A stretch of 64,000 bases of DNA from RHKX01 sp035759925 (GTDB lineage: Bacteria > Actinomycetota > Thermoleophilia > Solirubrobacterales > 70-9), in assembly GCA_035759925.1 (NCBI GenBank), contig DASTTY010000044.1:62001-126000 (forward strand), in the 5' to 3' direction. The notes beneath the pieces are model-generated. The model did no database searches. It saw only the letters and a list, made by a program, of their open reading frames with translations, and was not told the origin of the DNA. Shown here one piece after another: positions 50,302 to 58,690 of the stretch (position 1 is its first letter; the number at the start of each line of letters is the position of its first letter). Made by a program: the position numbers and the translations under genes.

Positions 50302-50727
50302 ATGAGCGGATCGGCCGACGTCCCCGACCTGCCGGAGCCGCAGCGGGGCGCCTCCGGAGCGGCGCCACTCGAGGCCGGGGCCGAGCGCACGGACGAGTTC
50401 GAGGTCGCCGGGGCGCTGCTGACCGACGTCGGCGGGACGATCGGCGCCGCGGTGCTGTCGACGCCGGGGATGATCGCGATGATGGAGCGGACCGCTGCCG
50501 TCCTCGCCTACGAGGCGCTGCCCGAAGGAGCCGCAACGGTCGGCTTCGAGGTCTGCGTCAAGCACGTCGGCCCCGCCGCCGAGGGTGCGACCTGCACGGT
50601 TCGCGCGAAGCTGAACGAGATCGTCGACGACCGCAAGCTCTACTTCGACGTCGCCGTCACCGAGGGCGAGCGGACGATCGGCGTCGGCACGCATCAGCGC
50701 CGCGTGATCGCGGTGCCGGAGGGCTGA
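50302..50727 (+). CDS. Hotdog-fold thioesterase, FlK-like
   Basis: 141 aa. The segment LSTPGMIAMMERTAAVLAYEALPEGAATVGFEVCVKHVGPAAEGATC, when read in short blocks (TPGMIAMME, VGFEVCVKH), matches the fluoroacetyl-CoA-type hotdog thioesterase family with Thr and Glu near the active site. It probably hydrolyses a short acyl-CoA. The HMG-CoA-lyase-like gene starts 2 bases after its stop, so they are coupled. Confidence 0.75.
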   Translation: MSGSADVPDLPEPQRGASGAAPLEAGAERTDEFEVAGALLTDVGGTIGAAVLSTPGMIAMMERTAAVLAYEALPEGAATVGFEVCVKHVGPAAEGATCTVRAKLNEIVDDRKLYFDVAVTEGERTIGVGTHQRRVIAVPEG

Positions 50728-50729
50728 CC

Positions 50730-51671
50730 GTGGCCGGCTACCCGGACAGCGTCCGGATCCGTGAGGTCGGGCCGCGCGACGGCTTCCAGAACGAGCCGGA
50801 GGTGATCGCGACCGCCGACAAGGTCCGGCTGATCGAGATGCTGATCGCCGCCGGGCTGAAGCGGATCGAGGTGACCTCGTTCGTCCGCGCCGACGTGATC
50901 CCGCAGCTCGCTGACGGCGCCGAGGTGCTCGCGGCGCTCGAGCGGCCCGACGACGTCTCCTTCTCGGTCCTGATCCCGAACGAGCGTGGGCTCGAGATCG
51001 CCCTGCGCTCCCGCGAGCGCTTCGACGAGATCAGCGTCTTCCTGTCCGCCTCGGAGACCCACAACCGCAAGAACGTGAACCGCTCGATCGAGGATTCGCT
51101 CGCCGGGCTCGAGCGTGTCGTCGCCACCGCGACCGCCGCGGGCCTGCGCTGCGAGGGCGTGATCGCGACCAGCTTCGGCTGCCCCTACGAGGGGGAGGTC
51201 CCGCCCGAGCGGGTCTTCGCGATCGCCGAGCGGCTCGTCGCCGCCGGCTGCGTGGAGATCGGCTTTGGTGACACGACCGGGATGGCGAACCCGCTCCAGG
51301 TCGACGGCTTCTTCGCGGGGATGAGCTCGCAGCTCCGCCCCGGCGGCGAGGGCCCGGAGCTGACCGCGCACTTCCACAACACCCGGGGCCAGGGCATCGC
51401 CAACGCCGTCGCCGCGCTCGGCCGGGGGATCGACTCGTTCGAGTCGAGCTTCGGCGAGCTCGGCGGCTGCCCGGTGCCGCCCGGCTCGACCGGCAACATC
51501 GCCTCCGAGGACCTCGTCTCGCTGCTCCACGAGATGGGGATCGCAACCGGGATCGACCTCGAGGCCCTGCTCGCCGCCTCGCGCGAGGTCCAGGCCGTGC
51601 TCGGCCGCCCCCTCGGCGCTCACCTGCTGACCGCCGGGCCGGTCGAGTGGGGTGGGGGGAACGGCGCTTGA
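50730..51671 (+). CDS. Hydroxymethylglutaryl-CoA lyase-like enzyme
   Basis: 313 aa from GTG 50730. The HMGL/DRE-TIM barrel begins REVGPRDGFQNE (metal Asp), continues with VTSFVRADVIPQLAD, FLSASETHNRKNVNRS and HFHNTRGQGIAN (metal His-x-His), and ends with SSFGELGGCPVPPGSTGN, the loop with the catalytic Cys. It cleaves HMG-CoA to acetoacetate and acetyl-CoA in leucine catabolism, or acts on a related 3-hydroxy-3-methyl acyl-CoA. It is coupled to the thioesterase. Confidence 0.9.
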   Translation: MAGYPDSVRIREVGPRDGFQNEPEVIATADKVRLIEMLIAAGLKRIEVTSFVRADVIPQLADGAEVLAALERPDDVSFSVLIPNERGLEIALRSRERFDEISVFLSASETHNRKNVNRSIEDSLAGLERVVATATAAGLRCEGVIATSFGCPYEGEVPPERVFAIAERLVAAGCVEIGFGDTTGMANPLQVDGFFAGMSSQLRPGGEGPELTAHFHNTRGQGIANAVAALGRGIDSFESSFGELGGCPVPPGSTGNIASEDLVSLLHEMGIATGIDLEALLAASREVQAVLGRPLGAHLLTAGPVEWGGGNGA

Positions 51672-52210
51672 TCGTCGCCGCGTTCCTGCGCGGGATGAAC
51701 CTCGGCAACCGCCGGATCACCAACGCCGAACTCCGGGCTCAGTTCGAGCGGCTCGGCTTCGCGTCGCTGGCGACGTTCCAGGCCGCCGGCAACGTCGTCT
51801 TCGAGGCCGGCGAGGCGAGCGAGGGAGAGCTGATCGCGACGATCGAGCGGGGGCTGGAGGAGGGTCTCGGCTACGCGGTGCCGACGCTGCTTCGCAGCGA
51901 GGACGAGCTGCGCGCGATCGCCGCCGCCGAACCTTTTCCGGCCGGGGAGGTCTCAGCATCGAAGGGAAAGCTCCAGGTCCTGCTGCTCGCCGAGGCGCCG
52001 AAGGCGGCGCCGCGCGACGCCGTCCTCGCGCAGGCGAGCGACGAGGACCGCCTCGGTTTCGGAGCGCGCGAGCTGTTCTGGCTGCCGAGCGGGCGGACCA
52101 CCGACTCCGACCTCGACCTGCGGGCGATCGAGAAGCAGCTCCCGCCCGGAACGATGCGGACCCACGGCACGATCGAGCGCCTCGTCGCCAAGCACCTCGC
52201 CAGCGACTAG
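51668..52210 (+). CDS. DUF1697 protein
   Basis: 180 aa from TTG 51668, overlapping the preceding stop as TTGA; a GTG at 51647 is an alternative. VAAFLRGMNLGNRRITNAEL and TFQAAGNVVFEA match the DUF1697 N-terminus (usually LLRGINVGGxxxxxM...L). The family is a ferredoxin-like fold of unknown function common in bacteria. Located at the end of the thioesterase-lyase operon. Confidence 0.85.
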   Translation: MIVAAFLRGMNLGNRRITNAELRAQFERLGFASLATFQAAGNVVFEAGEASEGELIATIERGLEEGLGYAVPTLLRSEDELRAIAAAEPFPAGEVSASKGKLQVLLLAEAPKAAPRDAVLAQASDEDRLGFGARELFWLPSGRTTDSDLDLRAIEKQLPPGTMRTHGTIERLVAKHLASD

Positions 52211-52213
52211 GCT
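52208..52213 (+). promoter_or_regulatory. Candidate -10 box for the SnoaL-like gene
   Basis: TAGGCT, overlapping the stop of the previous gene, lies 6 bases before the GTG at 52220. Confidence 0.35.
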
Positions 52214-52219
52214 GCGTCC

Positions 52220-52627
52220 GTGCGCTCCGACGCATTCATCGACGCCGTCCACTCGCTCTCGAAGGAGAAGCTCGAGGCGGCGCTCCATCCCGACGTCCGG
52301 TTCTTCAGCCCGGTGACGTTCCGCTCCTACGACGGTCGCGACCTCGTCGTCACGATCCTCACCGAGGGGCCGATGAAGCTGTTCGAGGACTTCGAGTACG
52401 TCAACACGATCGAGGATCCCGACGAGCCGGCTGCGGCGCTGATCTTCAGGACGCGCGTCGGCGATCGCCGGATGGACGGCCTCGACCTGCTCAGCTTCGA
52501 CGACGACGGCCTGGTCACCGAGCTGAAGGTGATGCTGCGGCCGAAGAGCGCCGTCGACGCGATGGCCGCGGCGATGGGCCGGCGCTTCGAGGAGCTCGGC
52601 CTGACCCAACCGCAACCGAGCGCCTGA
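52220..52627 (+). CDS. SnoaL/NTF2-like protein
   Basis: 135 aa. The cone-shaped NTF2-like fold is suggested by AFIDAVHSLSKEKLEAALHPDVRFFSPVTF in separate blocks and by the final LDLLSFDDDGLVTELKVMLRP. Such proteins bind or isomerise small molecules. No particular catalytic dyad can be assigned. Gene lies 9 bases after the DUF1697 stop. Confidence 0.7.
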   Translation: MRSDAFIDAVHSLSKEKLEAALHPDVRFFSPVTFRSYDGRDLVVTILTEGPMKLFEDFEYVNTIEDPDEPAAALIFRTRVGDRRMDGLDLLSFDDDGLVTELKVMLRPKSAVDAMAAAMGRRFEELGLTQPQPSA

Positions 52628-52655
52628 GCACGGCCGGCCGCTGAGGGCCTGCGTC

Positions 52656-53057
52656 GTGTCGTTCACGCTCAGGAACCTCAGGGAGGACGTCGAGGACGTG
52701 GGCTCCAACTTCGACGGTCCTCCGGATCTCGAGTTCCGGATGGCGACCGGGGCGCTCGGGCTCGAGAAGTCCGGACTGAGCTACCAGCGCGTCCCGCCCG
52801 GCTATCGCTTCCCGTACGGCCATACGCACGAGACGCAGGAGGAGGTCTACGTGGTCGTTCGCGGGGGCGGACGGATGAAGGTCGACGACGAGATCGTCGA
52901 CCTCGCCGAATGGGACGCGGTCCGTGTCGCGCCCGGTGCGTGGCGAGGCTACGAGGCCGGGCCGGACGGCCTCGAGATCCTCGTCATCGGCGCTCCCAAT
53001 CTAGGCGAGGATCCGCGCGGGGACGTCGAGGGCCGCCGCGACTGGTGGGCCGACTAG
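52656..53057 (+). CDS. Cupin-domain protein
   Basis: 133 aa from GTG 52656. Cupin motif 1 (RFPYGHTHETQEEVYVVVRG: metal His, His and Glu) and the second-motif region (DAVRVAPGAWRGYEAG) are present, but the motif-2 His is replaced. It may bind a metal through three ligands or none. Function unknown. Confidence 0.75.
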   Translation: MSFTLRNLREDVEDVGSNFDGPPDLEFRMATGALGLEKSGLSYQRVPPGYRFPYGHTHETQEEVYVVVRGGGRMKVDDEIVDLAEWDAVRVAPGAWRGYEAGPDGLEILVIGAPNLGEDPRGDVEGRRDWWAD

Positions 53058-53125
53058 CACCGGCAGACAGTCCTCCTCTTGGCTAGGGTCCGCGGCTCCC
53101 TGACAACCAGCACCTCGAGGAGAAC

Positions 53126-54010
53126 ATGGCAATCAGCAAGGTTGGAGTCGTCGGCGGTGGCCTGATGGGCCACGGCATCACCCAGATCTGCGCGCAGGCG
53201 GGCTGGGACGTCGTCATGCGGGAAGTCGACGACGAGAAGGTCGGCAAGTGCATCGGCAAGATCGACAAGCAGCTCTCGCGGGCGGTCGAGAAGGGCCGGA
53301 TGGAGAGCGCCGACGCCGACGGGGTCAAGGACCGGATCGAGGCGACGACCGATTACGGGCAGCTCGCCGACTGCGATCTCGTCATCGAGGCGATCACCGA
53401 GGACCTCGGGCTGAAGCTGGAGATGTGGGCGGCGGTCGATCCGATCGTCAAGGACGACGCGTTCTTCGCCACCAACACATCCTCGCTGGCGGTGATCGAC
53501 CAGGCCGCGGCGACCTCGCGCCCCGACCGCTTCCTCGGCCTCCACTTCTTCAACCCCGCGCAGGTGATGCCGCTGCTCGAGGTCGTCCAGACCGTCACGA
53601 CCTCCGACGAGGCGCTGAAGCTCGGCTTCGAGGTCGGCGAGAAGCTCGGCAAGAAGGTCGTCCACGCCAGGGACAAGACCGGATTCATCGTCAACCGCCT
53701 GCTCGTCCCCTACATGCTCGACGCGATCCGCGCCTACGAGGAGGGGGTCGGATCGATCGAAGAGATCGACGTCGCCATGAAGGCCGGCGCGAACCACCCG
53801 ATGGGCCCGCTGACCCTCGCCGATTTCGTCGGCCTCGACACGCTCGTCTCGATCGGCGCCGTCATGTTCGACGAGTACCGCGAGCGCCGTTTCGCGGCGC
53901 CGCCGACGCTCCGGAAGATGGTCGCCGCCGGCTGGTACGGGCGCAAGTCCGGCAAGGGCTTCTACGACTACGCGGGCGACAAGCCGGTACCGAGCGAGCT
54001 CGGCCTCTAG
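53126..54010 (+). CDS. 3-hydroxybutyryl-CoA dehydrogenase
   Basis: 294 aa, GAGGAG upstream of the ATG. The NAD(P) loop is GVVGGGLMGHGITQ, the active site contains FLGLHFFNPAQVMPLLE (catalytic His/Asn region), and KTGFIVNRLLVPYMLDAI with NHPMGPLTLADFVGLD are the C-terminal dimerisation motifs. It interconverts acetoacetyl-CoA and (S)-3-hydroxybutyryl-CoA. The product, after dehydration, is crotonyl-CoA, the Ccr substrate, so it may feed the ethylmalonyl-CoA pathway or act in beta-oxidation. Confidence 0.93.
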   Translation: MAISKVGVVGGGLMGHGITQICAQAGWDVVMREVDDEKVGKCIGKIDKQLSRAVEKGRMESADADGVKDRIEATTDYGQLADCDLVIEAITEDLGLKLEMWAAVDPIVKDDAFFATNTSSLAVIDQAAATSRPDRFLGLHFFNPAQVMPLLEVVQTVTTSDEALKLGFEVGEKLGKKVVHARDKTGFIVNRLLVPYMLDAIRAYEEGVGSIEEIDVAMKAGANHPMGPLTLADFVGLDTLVSIGAVMFDEYRERRFAAPPTLRKMVAAGWYGRKSGKGFYDYAGDKPVPSELGL

Positions 54011-54106
54011 ACAAGCGCGCGCTCGCAGCCCTCTGGACTGCCCGACTGCGCCGGGTCGCCGGGCGCATGTCCCGGCGACGCTCTCTGACTCGGGCGCGCG
54101 CTTATC

Positions 54107-54112
54107 TATCCT
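54107..54112 (+). promoter_or_regulatory. Candidate promoter for the DivIVA-like gene
   Basis: TATCCT lies 6 bases before the ATG at 54119, and TCTGAC at 54084-54089 gives a -35-like element with a 17-bp spacer. Confidence 0.5.
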
Positions 54113-54118
54113 CAGGTC

Positions 54119-54979
54119 ATGGCTTCCGATCGAATCGAAGAGCTGAAGACAGTCCAGTTCCCCACCGAGCGCCGTGGCGGCTACGATCGCCGGGCGGTCG
54201 ACGCCTTCCTCGCCGAGCTCGCCGACTGGCTCGAGAGCGGCGGCGAGGACGAGGCGCGGCGGGCCGTGATCCAGCGGGCGATGGGCGAGGTCGGCGACCG
54301 GACCGGCGCGATCCTCGCGGCCGCTCAGGAGAGCGCCGACAAGCTGACCACCGAGGCGGAGGCGGAGGCGCAGCGGATCCGCTCCGATACCGACCGCGAG
54401 GCGGCGGAGGCGGCCTCCGAAGCCGAGGAGGTTGCGGCGAAGACGCGCTCGGACGCCGACGAGTACGCGGCGAAGACCCGCTCGGAGGCCGACGCCTACG
54501 CAACCGAGACCCGGCAGGCGGCCGACGAGCACGCCCGCCTCGCCGCCGAGACCGCGGCGGCCGAGGCGAAGTCGATGACCAAGGAGGCGGAGGAGCGGCT
54601 CGCCGAGGCCGAGGCCGAGGCCGCCGAGCGGACGCGCGGGATCGAGGAGGAGATCGCCGGCCTCGTCCGCAAGCGCCGCGACGTCGTCGCCAACCTCGAG
54701 CAGCTCAACGCCGAGATGCGACTGGCGATCGAGGGGCCGGGCGAGAAGGACCTCGGGCTGTCCGAGCGGGTCTCCGAGGCGGTCGATGCGCCGGAGGAGG
54801 CGCCGACCACGATCTCGGAGGCGGTCGAGCGCCCAGCGGGTGCAGGCGAGCCCGACACCGACGAGCGCGCCGAGCCCGACACCGAGGAGCGGGAGCGCGA
54901 GGAGCGGGAGCGGCGCCGGCGATCGGTCGACTCGGTCGATCCGCCGACCGACGAGACGAAGCTGACGGAGCTGCTCTGA
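54119..54979 (+). CDS. DivIVA-like coiled-coil protein
   Basis: 286 aa. The N-terminus ends a short beta-helix module with GGYDRRAVDAFLAEL, matching the DivIVA membrane-binding domain consensus (GYD-x-x-x-VD-x-FL). Residues about 60-215 form a long Ala/Glu-rich coiled coil with repeated EAxxxA steps. The C-terminus is highly charged (EEREREERERRRR). Such proteins localise polar growth or cell-division factors. Placed between hydroxyacyl-CoA dehydrogenase and the carboxylase gene, without obvious functional link. Confidence 0.7.
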   Translation: MASDRIEELKTVQFPTERRGGYDRRAVDAFLAELADWLESGGEDEARRAVIQRAMGEVGDRTGAILAAAQESADKLTTEAEAEAQRIRSDTDREAAEAASEAEEVAAKTRSDADEYAAKTRSEADAYATETRQAADEHARLAAETAAAEAKSMTKEAEERLAEAEAEAAERTRGIEEEIAGLVRKRRDVVANLEQLNAEMRLAIEGPGEKDLGLSERVSEAVDAPEEAPTTISEAVERPAGAGEPDTDERAEPDTEEREREERERRRRSVDSVDPPTDETKLTELL

Positions 54980-55021
54980 CCGCCTCCGCAGCGGCCGCGG
55001 CTCTGTGGTTGGCTATCGGCG

Positions 55022-56560
55022 ATGAGTGAGAAGACCGACCGCGGCGGCCTCGGCGAGGCGCGCGAAGCGGCGCTGGCCGGCGGGCCGGCGCGCCACCACG
55101 ACAAGACCGCCGAGCAGGGCAAGCTCCCGGTTCGCGACCGGGTCGGGATGGTCCTCGACGCCGGCAGCTTCTCGGAGGAGGCCCAGCTCGCCAACTGGGA
55201 CGTCGAGGGTCTGGGCGCCGACGGCGTCGTCACCGGCCTCGGGACGATCGGCGGTCGCCGGGTCGCGCTGATGGCGAACGACCCGACCGTCAAGGCGGGC
55301 TCCTGGGGCGCCAAGACCGTCGAGAAGATCATCCGGATCCAGGAGCGGGCGCTCAGTCTCGAGCTGCCGATGATCTACCTCGTCGACTCCGCAGGCGCCC
55401 GGATCACCGATCAGGTTCAGATGTTCCCGGGCCGCCGCGGCGCCGGCCGGATCTTCCACAACGAGGTGAAGATGTCGGGCCGGGTCCCGCAGGTCTGCGT
55501 TCTCTTCGGCCCCTCGGCGGCCGGCGGCGCCTACATCCCGGCCTTCTGCGACGTCGTGATCATGCGCGACGGCAACGCCTCGATGTACCTAGGCTCGCCG
55601 CGGATGGCGGAGATGGTGATCGGCGAGCAGGTGACGCTCGACGAGATGGGCGGGGCGCGGATGCACACCGGCGTCTCCGGCTGCGGCCACTTCCTCGCCA
55701 AGTCCGACGAAGAGGCGATCGCGCTCGCCAAGGACTACCTGGCGTTCATGCCGACGAGCTTCCGCGAGGAGCCGCCGACGGTCGCCCCCGGCGAGCCCGA
55801 TCCCGACTCGCTGCCCTCACGGGTCGTGCCCGCCGACGAGAAGACGCCGTTCGACGTCCGCCGCCTGATCGAGGGGGTCTGCGACGCCGGCACCTTCCTC
55901 GAGGTGCATGCCCGCTGGGCGAAGGAGCTCGTCGTCGGCTACGCCCGCCTCGACGGCCGCGCGATCGGGATCGTCGCCAACCAGCCGAAGCAGAAGGGCG
56001 GCGTGCTTTTCGTCGACTCCTCCGACAAGGCGGCCCGCTTCATCAACACCTGCAACGCCTTCAACCTGCCGCTCCTGTTCCTCGCCGACGTCCCCGGCTT
56101 CATGATCGGCAAGGCGGTCGAGCGCCAGGGGATCATCCGCCACGGCGCGAAGATGGTCAGCGCCGTCAGCTCGGCCACCGTCCCGAAGCTCTCGGTGATC
56201 GTCCGCAAGGCCTATGGCGCAGGCCTCTACGCCATGGCCGGGCCGGCTTTCGAGCCGGACGCATGCATCGCCCTGCCCGGCGCCCAGATCGCGGTGATGG
56301 GACCGGAGGCGGCGATCAACGCGGTCTACTACAACCAGATCCAGGCGATCGCCGACGAAGCCGAGCGGGAGGAGTTCGTGACGGCCAAGCGCGCCGAGTA
56401 CGCCGAGGACATCGACATCCTCCACCTCGCCTCCGAGCTCGTCGTCGATTCGGTCATCGAGCCCGACGAGCTGCGCGCCGAGCTGATCCGCCGCTACGCG
56501 GAGGCGGCCGGCAAGGACCGGAGCTTCACGGAGCGCCACAACCCGATCACGCCGGCCTGA
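55022..56560 (+). CDS. Acyl-CoA (propionyl-CoA type) carboxylase beta subunit
   Basis: 512 aa. Crotonase-fold carboxyltransferase halves: GAKTVEKIIRIQERAL, IYLVDSAGARI, FGPSAAGGAYIPAFCD (oxyanion loop) and LFLADVPGFMIGKAVE, GAKMVSAVS, VRKAYGAGLYAM. Transfers CO2 from carboxybiotin to propionyl-, acetyl- or methylcrotonyl-CoA. It lacks a nearby biotin carboxylase subunit, which must be elsewhere. Since Mcl yields propionyl-CoA in this pathway, propionyl-CoA is a reasonable substrate; the FNLPLLFLADVPGF context also fits methylcrotonyl-CoA carboxylase, which would pair with the HMG-CoA lyase. Confidence 0.88.
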   Translation: MSEKTDRGGLGEAREAALAGGPARHHDKTAEQGKLPVRDRVGMVLDAGSFSEEAQLANWDVEGLGADGVVTGLGTIGGRRVALMANDPTVKAGSWGAKTVEKIIRIQERALSLELPMIYLVDSAGARITDQVQMFPGRRGAGRIFHNEVKMSGRVPQVCVLFGPSAAGGAYIPAFCDVVIMRDGNASMYLGSPRMAEMVIGEQVTLDEMGGARMHTGVSGCGHFLAKSDEEAIALAKDYLAFMPTSFREEPPTVAPGEPDPDSLPSRVVPADEKTPFDVRRLIEGVCDAGTFLEVHARWAKELVVGYARLDGRAIGIVANQPKQKGGVLFVDSSDKAARFINTCNAFNLPLLFLADVPGFMIGKAVERQGIIRHGAKMVSAVSSATVPKLSVIVRKAYGAGLYAMAGPAFEPDACIALPGAQIAVMGPEAAINAVYYNQIQAIADEAEREEFVTAKRAEYAEDIDILHLASELVVDSVIEPDELRAELIRRYAEAAGKDRSFTERHNPITPA

Positions 56561-56585
56561 GGGCCGGTGGCGTCGCCGCGAGACC

Positions 56586-57299
56586 TCAGCGGTACTCCGG
56601 GTTCGGGTGGTCGAAGCGGGCGCCGGCGTCCCACTCACGGCGCTGGTTGCCGTAGGCGGGAATGCCACCGCCGCGCTTCAGCATCGCCGCGGCGTGCATC
56701 AGGTTCCAGGTCATGAACGTGGTGTTGCGCTGCGTGAACTCGTTCTCGACGCCGCCGCTGCCGGGGTCGGCGTAGCTCGGCCCCGGCCCGGCCTCGCCGA
56801 TCCAGCCGGCGTCGGCCTGCGGGGGGATCGTGTAGCCGAGGTGCTGCAGGGAGTAGAGCGTGTTCATCGCGACGTGCTTGATGCCGTCCTCGTTGCCGGT
56901 GACGATCACCCCGCCGACGCGGCCGTAGTAGATCCACTGCCCCTGGTCGTTGAGGAGCCCCGAGTACCCGTAAAGCCGCTCGATCACCCGGGTGCTGAGG
57001 CTCGACTTCTCGCCGAGCCAGATCGGTGTGCCGATGACGAGGATCTCCGCGTCGAGGACGCGCTGCTGGATCGCGGGCCAGTCGTCGCGGTCGAACCCGT
57101 GCTCGGTCATGTCCTCCTCGACGCCCGGCGGGATCACGAGGTCGGCGATCCGGATCGTGTCGACCGCGACGCCGTTCGCCTCCATGATCGCGACCGAGTT
57201 GTCCATCAGCGCCTGGGTGTTGGAGGGCTCGGCCGCGGACCGCTTCAGGCTGCAGTTGAGAAACAGCGCGCGGAGGTCGGAGAAGTCGTGGTCGGACAT
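56586..57299 (-). CDS. Flavodoxin-like NAD(P)H-dependent FMN reductase
   Basis: 237 aa. The flavodoxin fold begins ALFLNCSLKRSAAEPSNTQALMDN (FMN phosphate loop) and has LVIGTPIWLGEKSSLSTRVIERL. The C-terminus contains a long helical addition. Members are quinone or flavin reductases, often WrbA- or iron-sulfur-flavoprotein-like; the CxxCxxC of the latter is absent. Divergent from the P450 gene, for which it could supply electrons. Confidence 0.82.
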   Translation of the reverse strand: MSDHDFSDLRALFLNCSLKRSAAEPSNTQALMDNSVAIMEANGVAVDTIRIADLVIPPGVEEDMTEHGFDRDDWPAIQQRVLDAEILVIGTPIWLGEKSSLSTRVIERLYGYSGLLNDQGQWIYYGRVGGVIVTGNEDGIKHVAMNTLYSLQHLGYTIPPQADAGWIGEAGPGPSYADPGSGGVENEFTQRNTTFMTWNLMHAAAMLKRGGGIPAYGNQRREWDAGARFDHPNPEYR

Positions 57300-57424
57300 G
57301 CGATTCGCCTTTCGGGTCGTTGCTCTCGGGTGCCGTTAAGTCAATCCGGTCGGCGCGATCGTTACAAGCCGATAGATTCCGGGTCCCAGGACTGGCCGGT
57401 CGACCAACCCGAGGTGGAGGAGCG

Positions 57425-58690
57425 ATGGCGAAGCAGCAGCAGGCCACGGCGAGCGGGGGCGAGATGGCGTCGGACGTCCCGATCGAGTCCGTCCAGATCG
57501 CCGACGACGAGCTCTGGGCCGACGGGCCGCCCTACGCTCTTTTCAAGCGGATGCGGGGCGAGTGCCCGATCCACTGGAGCCCGGCGATCGAGCAGTTCCC
57601 GGAAGAGGAGGGCTTCTGGTCGGTGACGACGGCCGAAGACGTCCACGCCGTCAGCCACGACTGGAAGACGTATTCGTCAGCGCAGGGATTCACCGCCCTG
57701 ACCCACTCGGTGCTGCCGCTCGAGTTCCAGCAGGCGATGTTCATCGGCATGGACCCGCCCAAGCACGATCGCCTCAAGGCACTGTTCCAGCGCGGGTTCA
57801 CGCCGAAGCGGATCGCCGACCACGAGGATGCGATCCGGGCGATCACGGTCGACGTCCTCGACGGGCTCGGGGACCGCGACCGATGCGACCTCGTCTCCGA
57901 GGTTGCCCAGCCGGTCGTCTCGCGGGTGATCCACAGCTTCATGGGCGTCCCGCCCGAAGATGACGCCGACTGGGCGCGACTGATGAACTCGCTGATGGCG
58001 GTCAACGACCCCGACCTCAATCCCGGCGGCACCGAGGCGATCATGGCGAGCGACGTGCCGGAGATCTTCGAGCGCTGTGGCAAGTTGATCGCCGAGCGGC
58101 GCGAGAACCCCACCGATGATCTGACCAGTGTCCTCGTCCACGCCGAAATCGATGGCGAGCGCCTCCAGGAGCACGAGATCGTCATGGGCTTCGTCCTCCT
58201 CGTCGCGGCCGGCAACGACAGCACCAAGGCCACCTATTGCAGCGGGATGCGGGCGATCCTCGAGGACCCGGCGCAGAAGCGGATGCTGCTCGACGACCCG
58301 GAGCTGATCCCCGACGCGGTCGAGGAATCGCTGCGGATGTTCCCGGCCTTCGCGCACTTCCGGCGGACGGCGACCGAGGACACCGAGCTGAGCGGGCAGA
58401 CGATCCGCGCCGGCGAGAAGGTGGTCATGTGGTACGTGTCGTCGAATCGCGACGAGTCGCGCTACGAGGACGCCGACGAGTTCGACCTGACCCGCCGCGC
58501 CGAGCACCAGGCGTTCGGCGCCGGCGGCCGCCACTTCTGCCTCGGGACCGCGCTGGCGCGGCTCGAGCTGCGGATCCTGATCGAGGAGACGCTGAAGCGC
58601 TATCCCGAGATCGCGCTCGACGGGCGGCCGGCGCACGCGGCGACGCAGTTCGTCAACCAGCTGAAGTCGCTGCCGGTCCGGTTGCGATAG
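57425..58690 (+). CDS. Cytochrome P450
   Basis: 421 aa from ATG 57425, with GGAGGAG upstream. The heme loop FGAGGRHFCLG (Cys thiolate), the I-helix LLVAAGNDST, the EESLRMFP ExxR region and PPKHDRLK are all typical of bacterial soluble P450s such as the CYP125/CYP142 sterol oxidases. It hydroxylates a hydrophobic substrate using ferredoxin electrons, and no ferredoxin gene is adjacent. The last 38 bases overlap the 3' end of the convergent M28 peptidase gene. Confidence 0.95.
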   Translation: MAKQQQATASGGEMASDVPIESVQIADDELWADGPPYALFKRMRGECPIHWSPAIEQFPEEEGFWSVTTAEDVHAVSHDWKTYSSAQGFTALTHSVLPLEFQQAMFIGMDPPKHDRLKALFQRGFTPKRIADHEDAIRAITVDVLDGLGDRDRCDLVSEVAQPVVSRVIHSFMGVPPEDDADWARLMNSLMAVNDPDLNPGGTEAIMASDVPEIFERCGKLIAERRENPTDDLTSVLVHAEIDGERLQEHEIVMGFVLLVAAGNDSTKATYCSGMRAILEDPAQKRMLLDDPELIPDAVEESLRMFPAFAHFRRTATEDTELSGQTIRAGEKVVMWYVSSNRDESRYEDADEFDLTRRAEHQAFGAGGRHFCLGTALARLELRILIEETLKRYPEIALDGRPAHAATQFVNQLKSLPVRLR

